Positions 1 to 8,382 of a stretch of 14,951 bases of DNA are shown one piece after another. Positions within the stretch are counted from its first letter, which is position 1. Each line of letters begins with the position of its first letter. The notes under the pieces are model-generated. The model was not told the origin of the DNA. It saw nothing but the letters and a program-made list of their open reading frames with translations, and searched no databases. Both the position numbers and the translations under genes were made by a program. Source of the DNA: an uncultured Flavobacteriales bacterium (GTDB taxonomy: Bacteria > Bacteroidota > Bacteroidia > Palsa-965); assembly GCA_946478675.1 (NCBI GenBank), contig CAMLEF010000075.1:1-14951 (forward strand), given 5' to 3'.

Positions 1-144
1 ATTGTGCCTTACTACTGCACTGACTTCTGCAGCGCGCTGCACCAGGAAATGCAAGGTTACGCACGGGTTTCTCCTGCCAACAGCAACGTTCCGCTGAGCT
101 GGAGCACCGGCACGAATCTTCCGAAAGAAGATGGAGTAAAATAA
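1..144 (+). CDS. nosZ: Nitrous-oxide reductase NosZ, C-terminal end (5' truncated by window)
   Basis: This is the last 47 residues of periplasmic N2O reductase, which reduces N2O to N2 with CuA and CuZ copper centres. The frame is open from base 1 and stops with TAA at 142-144. The visible part carries the CuA-loop signature C-x3-C-x3-H-x2-M (CTDFC then SALHQEM), followed by a GY and a short polar tail, as expected for the cupredoxin domain at the NosZ C-terminus. The catalytic CuZ propeller lies outside the window. The downstream nosL, nosD, nosF and nosY homologues support the call. Clade II is inferred from the neighbours, since a membrane protein follows directly and no nosR is seen here. 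Only the 3' end can be judged. Confidence 0.93.
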   Translation: MVPYYCTDFCSALHQEMQGYARVSPANSNVPLSWSTGTNLPKEDGVK

Positions 145-157
145 CAAGTACCGATTA

Positions 158-194
158 CGGGCGGGGCTTCCCGGCTCCGCCCGCTTTCTTCTTA
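158..194 (+). terminator. Hairpin after nosZ
   Basis: A GC-rich stem pairs 158-167 with 174-183 (ten pairs including one G-U) around a six-base loop, followed by a CTTTCTTCTT tract. It lies 13 bases after the nosZ stop and 40 bases before the next gene. It may end transcription or trim nosZ mRNA, giving more nosZ than accessory transcript. The U tract is interrupted by C, so termination may be partial. Confidence 0.6.
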
Positions 195-222
195 CCCGCT
201 CGAATTATTAAATCCGAATACC

Positions 223-1248
223 GTGAAAAAGATGACAGTCATCAGCCGCGTGCTCACCGCTATTGCGTCGCTCGCGCTGATCGCGGCAGTCTATCTTCCC
301 ATCTGGAAGATCGATCTTACCGCGCCGCAATATCCTGAAGGGTTGTACATGAATATCTGGGCCAGCAAGCTGGGCGGCGACGTCGAGATCATCAACGGCC
401 TTAACCACTACATCGGCATGAAAACGCTTCATGCCAACGAATTCGTCGAGTTCACCGTGCTCCCCTGGATCATCTGGGGAATCGCGCTGCTGGGCGTTCT
501 TACCGCAATCATTGGAAAACGAAAAATTGTTTACGCCTACTTCGGATTGTTCCTGTTGTTTGCCGTCGTCGCGATGGTCGACTTCTACCGCTGGGAATAC
601 AGCTACGGGCACAACCTCAATCCCGAAGCGCCGATCCAGGTTCCCGGGATGGCGTACCAACCGCCGCTGCTCGGTTACAAGCAGTTGCTCAACTTCAGCG
701 CCTATTCCATTCCCGACAAAGGCGGCTGGTTCTTCATCGGCTCCGGCATCTTGCTGTTCGGCGTAATCGCGATCGAATGGATGAAGCAGCGCAAGGAAAA
801 AAAATCAACATCGAATGTCGCATCACGCGTGATCCCGACCGCTATGGCCGCGATGCTCGTCCTGTTGCTCGGCTGCACTTCCGGTCCTGAAGCGATCCGC
901 TTCGGCAAAGAAGGCTGCGACCATTGCAAGATGACGATCATGGATAAAAAATACGGCGGTGAGATCGTGACTTCAAAAGGAAAGATCTACCGCTTCGACG
1001 ACATTCGCTGCCTGAGCGATTTTTACAAAAGCGGCTCCGTCGATAAAGCGACCTGCACCGTTTATTTTCTCGACTACGACGGCAACGGCAACCTGCTGAA
1101 ATCGGATGCTGCACTATTGCTGCGCAGCGACGAGATGCATTCGCCGATGGGCGGAAACATCGCCGCATTTCATGACGACGCCGCACTGAACGCCGCACAG
1201 GGAAAACTGCACGGCACCACCGTTAAATGGGAAGAGCTTGTCCGCTGA
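223..1248 (+). CDS. nosL: Fusion: nos-cluster membrane protein + NosL copper lipoprotein
   Basis: The frame runs unbroken for 341 codons and contains two modules. Residues 1-186 look like a polytopic membrane protein, with segments near 8-27, 79-97, 103-121 and 169-186 and a GLNHYIGM stretch at 59-66. It resembles the membrane protein that follows nosZ in clade II clusters (NosB-like, uncertain). Residues 187-341 look like a complete NosL: a basic stretch after Met187, a hydrophobic run, a lipobox LLGC ending at Cys218, then the copper motif GCDHCKM (Cys232, Cys235, Met237). NosL delivers Cu(I) for NosZ maturation at the membrane. The GTG at 223 is the track start; ATG 232 is an alternative. 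Signal peptidase II could cut the fusion before Cys218, or NosL could start separately at ATG 781. Confidence 0.82.
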   Translation: MKKMTVISRVLTAIASLALIAAVYLPIWKIDLTAPQYPEGLYMNIWASKLGGDVEIINGLNHYIGMKTLHANEFVEFTVLPWIIWGIALLGVLTAIIGKRKIVYAYFGLFLLFAVVAMVDFYRWEYSYGHNLNPEAPIQVPGMAYQPPLLGYKQLLNFSAYSIPDKGGWFFIGSGILLFGVIAIEWMKQRKEKKSTSNVASRVIPTAMAAMLVLLLGCTSGPEAIRFGKEGCDHCKMTIMDKKYGGEIVTSKGKIYRFDDIRCLSDFYKSGSVDKATCTVYFLDYDGNGNLLKSDAALLLRSDEMHSPMGGNIAAFHDDAALNAAQGKLHGTTVKWEELVR

Positions 1249-1253
1249 TCGTC

Positions 1254-2492
1254 ATGAAAAATTTCACCCGGTATTTCCTGCTGTTCCTCCTGCCGCTGGG
1301 AGGATCGCTCCAGGCACGCACTTGCCGGGTAGCGCATAACGAAACGATTACGGCTGCGATCCAGCGTTGCGAAGCGGGCGACACGCTCGTTATTCCTGCC
1401 GGAACGTACCGGGAAGCCACCATCGTCGTCGACAAACCGCTTTTCATCCGGGGAGAAAATTTCCCGGTGCTCGACGGCCAGCACAAGAATGAAATCCTCG
1501 AAGTAAAATCGCATGACGTCACCATTACGGGACTGAAGCTGATGTACCCAGGCCGCTCCGACATGACGGACATGGCTGCGCTGAAAGTATTCAACGGCCG
1601 CAACGTCGTGATCCGTTCCAACATCATCGAGCAGGCCTATTTCGGCATTTACCTGCAGGGCGCTTCGAACTGCATGATCTACAACAATTACATCCACGGC
1701 GTCGAAACGACGGAGATGCTCGCCGGCAACGGAATTCACTGCTGGCATTGCGACAGCCTGAAGATTTTCCAGAACGATCTTTCTTCGCACCGCGACGGCA
1801 TCTACTTCGAGTTCGTCACGCACACGCTCATCCTCGGCAATCACAGCCACGACAACGTGCGTTACGGTTTGCACTTCATGTTCTCGAACGACGACACGTA
1901 CACGTCGAACATTTTTGAATCGAACGGCGCTGGTGTAGCAGTCATGTACACGAAAGGCGTGCGCATGCTGTACAACCACTTTCGTCACAACTGGGGTGCT
2001 GCATCGTACGGCCTGCTGCTGAAAGACATTGCCGACAGCTACATCATCGGCAACACGTTCGAAGAAAACACCGTCGGCATCCATATGGAAGGCAGCTCGC
2101 GGATGAAAGTCACCGACAATGATTTTTTCTCCAACGGATGGGCCGCGCAGGTACAGGCCAGCTGCATGGACAATGAAATTACCGCCAACAATTTCTCCGG
2201 CAATTCCTTTGACATCGCAACGAACGGCGACCTCGTGCTGAATACGTTCGACGGCAATTACTGGGATAAATACGAAGGCTACGACCTCAACCGCGACGGC
2301 ACCGGCGATGTTCCGTTCCGCCCGGTCGGATTGTACGCCGTCGTCGTTGAAAAAATCCCCACCTCCTTAATGCTTTACCGCAGTCCGGTCACCGCGCTCA
2401 TGGACAAAGCGGAAAAAGTAATTCCCGGGATGACTCCGGTCGACCTGCTCGACAAGCGTCCCTCCATCCGCTCCATTCATCACCCGCTATGA
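1254..2492 (+). CDS. nosD: NosD, periplasmic copper-site assembly protein
   Basis: A 412-residue secreted protein needed with NosF and NosY to mature the CuZ centre of NosZ. I chose ATG 1254 over the in-frame codon at 1227 because it gives a clean signal peptide: MKNF, a Leu-rich core, and a predicted cut after LQA at residue 21. The body has the repeated short Asn/Gly-rich strands of a right-handed parallel beta-helix (for example NVVIRSNIIEQ, DSYIIGNTFEEN and DNEITANNFSGN), as in the NosD/PbH1 family. The C-terminal region contains YWDKYEGYDLNRDGTGDVPF, a typical NosD-like segment. The gene starts 5 bases after the NosL fusion and overlaps nosF by four bases (ATGA), so translational coupling is likely. 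Confidence 0.93.
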   Translation: MKNFTRYFLLFLLPLGGSLQARTCRVAHNETITAAIQRCEAGDTLVIPAGTYREATIVVDKPLFIRGENFPVLDGQHKNEILEVKSHDVTITGLKLMYPGRSDMTDMAALKVFNGRNVVIRSNIIEQAYFGIYLQGASNCMIYNNYIHGVETTEMLAGNGIHCWHCDSLKIFQNDLSSHRDGIYFEFVTHTLILGNHSHDNVRYGLHFMFSNDDTYTSNIFESNGAGVAVMYTKGVRMLYNHFRHNWGAASYGLLLKDIADSYIIGNTFEENTVGIHMEGSSRMKVTDNDFFSNGWAAQVQASCMDNEITANNFSGNSFDIATNGDLVLNTFDGNYWDKYEGYDLNRDGTGDVPFRPVGLYAVVVEKIPTSLMLYRSPVTALMDKAEKVIPGMTPVDLLDKRPSIRSIHHPL

Positions 2493-3208
2493 TCACCGCT
2501 ACACATCTCACAAAAAAATTCGGGAAGCTCTATGCGCTGAACGATGTTTCACTCGACCTCCGCGACGGGCAAACGATCTCGCTGATCGGACCGAACGGCT
2601 CGGGCAAAACCACTTTTATTAAAACGTTGCTGGGGCTCGTCATTCCCGACAGCGGCACCATCGCTTTCGAAGGCGCCGACATCCGCGGCAACAGCGAATA
2701 CCGCAACCACATCGGCTACATGCCGCAGATCAGCCGCTTCCCGGACAACATCCGCATCGCGCAGCTGTTCGACATGGTCCGCGACATCCGCAAGACACAC
2801 AACACGGAAGATCACGACCTGATCGCAACGTTCGGTCTCGACAAGATGCGCGACAAAGCGTTGCGTACACTCTCGGGCGGCACGCGTCAGAAAGTGAGCG
2901 CCTGCCTTGCGTTTCTTTTCAATCCGCCGGTGATCATTCTCGACGAACCGACGGCGGGCCTCGATCCGCTTGCCGCCGAACAGCTGAAAGAAAAGATCCG
3001 CAGCGAAAAAGAAAAAGGAAAGCTCATCCTGATCACCTCGCACATCCTCAGCGACCTCGACGATATTACTTCGGAGATCGTTTACCTGCAGGAAGGCGTG
3101 CTTCAGTTCCACAAGACGATCGGCCAGCTGCGCAACGATACGGGCGAAGAAAAGCTCGCGCGCGCTATCGCACACGTCATGAAAATGAATCCTGAAAACG
3201 CCGCCTAG
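2489..3208 (+). CDS. nosF: NosF, ABC transporter ATPase for N2O reductase maturation
   Basis: A 239-residue cytoplasmic ATPase that pairs with NosY and interacts with NosD to supply the NosZ copper cluster. All ABC motifs are visible: Walker A GPNGSGKTT at 34-42, Q-loop Gln80, signature LSGGTRQ at 128-134, Walker B VIILDEP at 148-154, D-loop GLDP and H-loop His185. The length is normal for a NosF-type single ATPase domain. The start ATG overlaps the nosD stop, and nosY follows after two bases, so D-F-Y is a tight operon. Assignment to NosF rather than another ABC ATPase rests on these neighbours. Confidence 0.95.
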   Translation: MITATHLTKKFGKLYALNDVSLDLRDGQTISLIGPNGSGKTTFIKTLLGLVIPDSGTIAFEGADIRGNSEYRNHIGYMPQISRFPDNIRIAQLFDMVRDIRKTHNTEDHDLIATFGLDKMRDKALRTLSGGTRQKVSACLAFLFNPPVIILDEPTAGLDPLAAEQLKEKIRSEKEKGKLILITSHILSDLDDITSEIVYLQEGVLQFHKTIGQLRNDTGEEKLARAIAHVMKMNPENAA

Positions 3209-3210
3209 CC

Positions 3211-3978
3211 ATGCTGAAGATCTGCAAATACGTTATCGTCGACCTTGTCCGCAACAAGATCGTGCTCTCCTACATGGTGATCCTGTTCGCAATCACGATG
3301 GGACTGTTCAACCTTGATGAGAATCCCGTCAAAGGATTGCTCGGCCTGCTGAACATCACGCTGCTGATCGTTCCGCTCGTCAGCGTGATTTTCGGAACGA
3401 TCTACTATTACAACTCCGCTGAATTCATCGAGCTGCTGCTCACCATGCCGATCCGCCGGCGCAGCATCCTGTTCAGCGTGTATCTCGGTTTGGCCGTCGC
3501 CTTATCCGCCGCAGTGCTCATCGGCATGGGAATTCCGCTGCTCATCTACGCACCGAACAGCTCCGGTCCTGCATTGCTGATCGTCAGCCTCGCGCTCACC
3601 TGGGTATTCGTTTCGATCGCCGTGCTTGCTTCCGTGCTCACGCGCGACAAAGCAAAAGGCATCGGCGTCGTTATCCTGCTGTGGCTGTACTTCGGATTGA
3701 TCTACGACGCGCTGCTCATTTTCATTTTGTTTTCGTTCAACGATTACCCAATGGAAAAAGCGATGGTCGCCATGAGTGCGCTGAACCCGATCGACCTCGG
3801 AAGAATTTTCATCCTGCTGCATCTCGACATTTCCGCGATCATGGGATACACCGGTGCGATCTTCCGCGATTTTCTCGGCACCGGCACCGGCATGGTGTTC
3901 GCATTGCTGATGCTTTGCGCATGGATTTTTCTTCCGCTTTGGATGGCCACACGAAGGTTCAACAGGAAAGACATCTGA
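3211..3978 (+). CDS. nosY: NosY, ABC transporter permease for N2O reductase maturation
   Basis: A 255-residue inner-membrane protein with about six hydrophobic segments, including near the N-terminus (VLSYMVILFAITMGLF), two Leu/Ile/Val-rich central hairpins, and a last helix ending FLPLWMATRRF. It matches the ABC-2 type permease pattern and the usual NosY size. An ELLLTMPIRR loop after the second segment resembles the coupling region of ABC-2 permeases. It follows nosF by two bases. No terminator was seen after it. The next gene starts 76 bases on and has its own promoter-like sequence. Confidence 0.93.
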   Translation: MLKICKYVIVDLVRNKIVLSYMVILFAITMGLFNLDENPVKGLLGLLNITLLIVPLVSVIFGTIYYYNSAEFIELLLTMPIRRRSILFSVYLGLAVALSAAVLIGMGIPLLIYAPNSSGPALLIVSLALTWVFVSIAVLASVLTRDKAKGIGVVILLWLYFGLIYDALLIFILFSFNDYPMEKAMVAMSALNPIDLGRIFILLHLDISAIMGYTGAIFRDFLGTGTGMVFALLMLCAWIFLPLWMATRRFNRKDI

Positions 3979-3988
3979 CATTCGTCAA

Positions 3989-5446
<1,458 letters not shown>

Positions 5447-5468
5447 ACGAAAACCAACCACCACACCT

Positions 5469-6044
5469 ATGAAAACCAGAACAAAATTCCTCAGCCTCGC
5501 TGCCGCTGTCGTTGCATTCGGCGCAGTCGCTTGTGCAACCGGCGCGACAGAAAATAACGCAGCACCCAAAGAGACAACCGGCGCTCCCGCCGACGGAGGA
5601 CAATCCACCGTGCAGGACGACGTCTCACAAAAGAATGTCGTGCAGGTAGCGATGGCCTCCGCCGATCACAGCACGCTCGTTACGGCCATCAAAACCGCGG
5701 AGCTCGTTGACGTGCTCACGAACGCCGGTCCGTTCACGGTCTTCGCTCCGACGAACGAAGCTTTCAACCAGCTTCCTGCAGGAACGGTTGACGGTTTGCT
5801 GAAGCCGGAAAAGAAAGATGCCTTATCCGACATCCTGCAATACCACGTTTTCGTCGGCGTGCTGAAGCTTGAAAATCTCCAGGACGGACAGACGTACAAC
5901 ATGGTCAACGGCGGAAACGTTACGATCGGTGTGAAAGACGGCAAGTACACGGTGAACGGCGCCAACATCGTTGCTACCGTACCCGCATCGAACGGCGTCG
6001 TCTACGTCGTCGATAAAGTACTCCTTCCTCCGACGGGCAATTAA
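5469..6044 (+). CDS. FAS1 (fasciclin) domain lipoprotein
   Basis: A 191-residue exported protein. The N-terminus is a lipoprotein signal: MKTRTK, a hydrophobic run, then AVAC with Cys22 as the lipid-modified residue. A Thr/Glu/Gly-rich linker follows to about residue 50. Residues 55-189 form one FAS1 domain, with the typical GPFTVFAPTNEAF block, the YHV block (LQYHVFVG) and the closing NGVVYVVDKVLLP strand. FAS1 domains act in adhesion or surface assembly; the substrate here is unknown. It lies 22 bases after the tyrosine phenol-lyase gene with no separate promoter seen, and a strong terminator ends the unit. Confidence 0.9.
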   Translation: MKTRTKFLSLAAAVVAFGAVACATGATENNAAPKETTGAPADGGQSTVQDDVSQKNVVQVAMASADHSTLVTAIKTAELVDVLTNAGPFTVFAPTNEAFNQLPAGTVDGLLKPEKKDALSDILQYHVFVGVLKLENLQDGQTYNMVNGGNVTIGVKDGKYTVNGANIVATVPASNGVVYVVDKVLLPPTGN

Positions 6045-6062
6045 ATCCGCCGGTGGTTAACC

Positions 6063-6100
6063 AGGACAACCCTCTCCGTGCAAGAGGGTTGTCCTTTTTT
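6063..6100 (+). terminator. Rho-independent terminator after the FAS1 gene
   Basis: A perfect 13-bp stem pairs 6063-6075 (AGGACAACCCTCT) with 6083-6095 around a seven-base loop and runs straight into six T. It lies 18 bases after the FAS1 stop and closes the tyrosine phenol-lyase/FAS1 unit. Confidence 0.92.
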
Positions 6101-6113
6101 ATAGCGGATGAAT

Positions 6114-6160
6114 TGCTGTGCTGCATCATTGTTTGCGGGAGGAGCGCAGGGCTACATTAG
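6114..6160 (+). promoter_or_regulatory. Promoter with TCAT half-site for the propeller lipoprotein
   Basis: TCATTG at 6126-6131 and TACATTAG at 6153-6160 (seven of eight bases do not all fit, but TA and TT-G of the TAnnTTTG box are kept) form a plausible promoter with a 21-base spacer. TCAT begins 34 bases before the end of the box, one base more than at the other promoters here. The left operator half (TGCTGT at 6114-6119) is weak, so binding by a Crp/Fnr protein is uncertain. Confidence 0.3.
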
Positions 6161-6175
6161 TTGAAAATTCATTCC

Positions 6176-7231
6176 ATGAAAAGCAGCCGTTTTTTTCTCC
6201 CCGCTTTTTTTCTTCTCCTTCTATTCTCCTGCAGGAAAAACGACGAGTTCCCGCACAGCCGGCCGTACGAAGCAAAAGTGTTTGTTGCCGTTGAAGACGG
6301 TGAATGTATTGCCGTGATCAATGCGACGACCAACGAGCTCATCAATTCCATCCAGCTGAACGACGGCTCCGGCAACATGATGATGGCCCACAACGTGCAG
6401 GCCGCGCCGGACGGCAAAACCATCTGGGCAACAGTCAACCCGATGACGCCCGGCTCTACGGACTTTCTCGCCGTCATCGATCCTTTCACTGAGAAAGTCA
6501 TCGCGCGCGTTCCGCTCGGCATCGATCTTCACCTGGCGCATGTGGTGCTCGACGACGCTTCCGAATATGCGTATGCCACCGCAACGGATTCCGACCAGGT
6601 GTTCCGCGTGAACGTTCGCACGAAACAAGTCGAGCAGCGTTACCAGTTGCCTGCAGGACATCAGCCGCACGGCTTGCGGTTTTCGCAGGGCAAGCTCTAC
6701 ATTTCGAACCTGGGGTCAGGCTCGGTCACCGTCATTCATACCGACAACGGCATGACGGAAGAAATCCCGGTGAACGGCATGGCGGTGCAATCGGCGGTGA
6801 CAAAAGACGGCCGTTATGTTTTTTCTTCGCTCTATGAAAACCGCAGCATTTTCAAATACGATGTCGTGCAGCAAACGGGCTCCACGATTCCGCTGCCCGG
6901 AGGAGCGCAGGGACCGATCCAGATCTATCCGACGCCCGACGGACAAAAACTTTTTATCTGTGACCAGGGCGTACTGCTCGGCCGGCCTTCTTCGGATAAA
7001 GTATACGTGCTCGATATCGCCGCAGGAATCGTGACCGACAGCATCACGGCGGGCAACGCGGTGCATGGCGTTGTCGTCTCCAACGACGGCAGCAAAGTAT
7101 TCGTCACGAACAGCGAAGACAATACCGTGAGCGTGATCGACGGAAAAACGCATGCGGTCATCGCTACCATTCCTGTCGGCGTCGAACCGAACGGGATAAC
7201 GTGGTGGTGTACTGTCGGCGGACAGCCTTAA
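6176..7231 (+). CDS. YVTN-type beta-propeller lipoprotein
   Basis: A 351-residue exported protein. I chose ATG 6176 over TTG 6161 because it starts a good lipoprotein signal: MKSSR, a Phe/Leu-rich core, then LFSC with Cys19. The rest is a chain of about 40-residue beta-propeller blades. The clearest repeats read DGSKVFVTNSEDNTVSVID followed by KTHAVIATIPVG, and an earlier GKLYISNLGSGSVTVIH. No CxxCH haem site is present, unlike the propeller fusion at 12270. Such proteins are common near denitrification genes in this phylum, but its substrate cannot be named. It has its own promoter-like sequence and a strong terminator, so it is probably transcribed alone. Confidence 0.85.
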   Translation: MKSSRFFLPAFFLLLLFSCRKNDEFPHSRPYEAKVFVAVEDGECIAVINATTNELINSIQLNDGSGNMMMAHNVQAAPDGKTIWATVNPMTPGSTDFLAVIDPFTEKVIARVPLGIDLHLAHVVLDDASEYAYATATDSDQVFRVNVRTKQVEQRYQLPAGHQPHGLRFSQGKLYISNLGSGSVTVIHTDNGMTEEIPVNGMAVQSAVTKDGRYVFSSLYENRSIFKYDVVQQTGSTIPLPGGAQGPIQIYPTPDGQKLFICDQGVLLGRPSSDKVYVLDIAAGIVTDSITAGNAVHGVVVSNDGSKVFVTNSEDNTVSVIDGKTHAVIATIPVGVEPNGITWWCTVGGQP

Positions 7232-7234
7232 ACT

Positions 7235-7268
7235 AAAAAAGCCGTGGCAGATGTACCACGGCTTTTTT
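7235..7268. terminator. Bidirectional terminator between converging genes
   Basis: A perfect 13-bp inverted repeat pairs 7235-7247 (AAAAAAGCCGTGG) with 7256-7268 around an eight-base loop. The A tract on one side and T tract on the other make it work on both strands. It sits 3 bases after the propeller stop and 14 bases beyond the stop of the minus-strand RIC gene. Confidence 0.92.
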
Positions 7269-7282
7269 TCGATTGAAACTTT

Positions 7283-8230
7283 TTATCTCAGTTCCCGCTC
7301 GAGCTGTTCGGCTTTGGGGAAGAGGATATTATTCTCGAGATGAATATGCAGGAAGAGATCGTCTTCGAATTCTTTCAACGCAGCATACAATGCACGGAAG
7401 GTGTTGCATGCATTTTCCGGCGGCGTGAGGTTATTGGAAATTTTGTCGATCTCGGTCAGCAGCTCTCCGACCGTTTCATGCTCGTGCTCCATCATGCGGA
7501 TCGGGTTGGCGACGGTCCTGAAGGAAGGAACCGCAGCTTCGCTTCCGGAAGATGCGGCTTGCTCCATCTGGCGGATGAAGGGGAACAGCACCTGTTCTTC
7601 TTTGATCATATGAGCGCCGAGCTCTTCGGCTACCGCCTGGAAGAATTCGTAGATCTTGATCGTTTCGGGATGCGCGGTTCCATGTACGCGCGCCACTTTT
7701 TCCGACCAGGCGAGAATATTCGGCACCTGGCGACGCACGTATTCGTGATGCACATTGACGATGTAATCCGCGAGGAACGTCAGCGACCATTCATCCGCTT
7801 TCGCAGCAGCGCCGGCCTGGCTGATGCCGATGTTGGCGAGATCTTCGCGCACCGCGGTCTCGTTGATGTTTTTATCGCGGCAAACTTTCGAGAGCGTCTT
7901 CTTGCCGCCGCAGCAAAAGTCGATACCGTATTTGCGGAACACCGAAGCGCGGCGCAGGTCTTTCGTCACCAGCTCGCCGATTGTTTCTCCTTCCGCATTT
8001 TCTTTTTTCGTGATCATGACCACCCATCGTTCCGGGCCACGCTCAACGTACGTCCAGTCGATCACCGCTCCGCGCTCCGCCAGCATCTGGTAAAGCAGCG
8101 GCTTCGGATCGTGATCGTTGCTGATGATCACCGATTCGCCCGGCGACAAGCGGTCAAAACGTTCGAAAATATGCGGATGTTTCCGGCGGGGTTCGATGAT
8201 TGTGACATCGATAATTTCTGTTGTTTCCAT
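7283..8230 (-). CDS. ric: Di-iron RIC (ScdA/YtfE family) protein with N-terminal DUF2249 domain
   Basis: A 315-residue cytoplasmic protein of the repair-of-iron-centres family, which restores iron-sulfur proteins damaged by NO and peroxide. Residues 19-75 resemble DUF2249. Residues 81-135 are the ScdA N-terminal domain with the Cys-Cys pair 106-107 and Cys117. Residues 150-305 are a hemerythrin-like domain. Its di-iron ligand set is complete when compared with E. coli YtfE: His162, His183, His207, Glu211, His251, His295 and Glu299, with matching spacing except for an insert between 211 and 251. ATG 8230 is preferred to the in-frame ATG 8299, because a TAGCTTTG promoter box lies between them. 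It is divergent from an FNR-type regulator gene, fitting NO- or oxygen-responsive control. Confidence 0.92.
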   Translation of the reverse strand: METTEIIDVTIIEPRRKHPHIFERFDRLSPGESVIISNDHDPKPLLYQMLAERGAVIDWTYVERGPERWVVMITKKENAEGETIGELVTKDLRRASVFRKYGIDFCCGGKKTLSKVCRDKNINETAVREDLANIGISQAGAAAKADEWSLTFLADYIVNVHHEYVRRQVPNILAWSEKVARVHGTAHPETIKIYEFFQAVAEELGAHMIKEEQVLFPFIRQMEQAASSGSEAAVPSFRTVANPIRMMEHEHETVGELLTEIDKISNNLTPPENACNTFRALYAALKEFEDDLFLHIHLENNILFPKAEQLERELR

Positions 8231-8260
8231 AACAAATGAGATTCGTGAATTTGGAATAGT

Positions 8261-8306
8261 CAAAGCTACAGGGTGCTGTTCCGTAAAAACATGACACATA
8301 GTAGGT
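8261..8306 (-). promoter_or_regulatory. Promoter of the RIC gene with a TCAT half-site
   Basis: On the minus strand TAGCTTTG (8268-8261) is a perfect TAnnTTTG box. Transcription would start near 8255, leaving a leader of about 25 bases before ATG 8230. TCATGT on the same strand (8294-8289) begins 33 bases before the last base of the box, the same distance as at the other promoters here. The opposite half-site (ACCTAC) does not match, so the operator part is weak. Confidence 0.55.
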
Positions 8307-8315
8307 TTTTGCGTT

Positions 8316-8333
8316 TTATGACGTGAATCATAA
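8316..8333. promoter_or_regulatory. Palindromic Crp/Fnr operator candidate in the divergent RIC/fnr region
   Basis: TTATGA-CGTGAA-TCATAA is a perfect 6-bp inverted repeat with six-base spacer, the geometry of FNR and CRP sites (TGA-N6-TCA core). Its centre (8324.5) is 36.5 bases before the end of the -7-like box at 8355-8361, hence near -42 for the regulator gene. It is about 70 bases upstream of the predicted RIC start. It may therefore mediate autoregulation and act on both genes. Confidence 0.55.
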
Positions 8334-8354
8334 TTATCGGGAATAAAGCGATCT

Positions 8355-8361
8355 TATTTTG
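8355..8361 (+). promoter_or_regulatory. -7-like box of the fnr-type gene
   Basis: TATTTTG is one base shorter than the TAnnTTTG consensus but sits 21 bases before the ATG at 8383 and at the expected distance from the operator. No good TTTG -33 element is present; the operator's right half occupies that position, as expected for an activator-dependent promoter. Confidence 0.35.
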
Positions 8362-8382
8362 TATTGAGAAAAACAGAATGTT

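Noticed and set aside
6138..6912. Fourteen identical bases GGAGGAGCGCAGGG at 6138-6151 and 6899-6912
   Set aside because: One copy is in a promoter region and the other inside a coding sequence, with no further identity around them. Chance is the simplest explanation.
7340..8239. A 299-residue plus-strand frame opposite the RIC gene
   Set aside because: The minus strand carries the complete DUF2249, ScdA and hemerythrin motifs, and the plus frame has no promoter or family resemblance.
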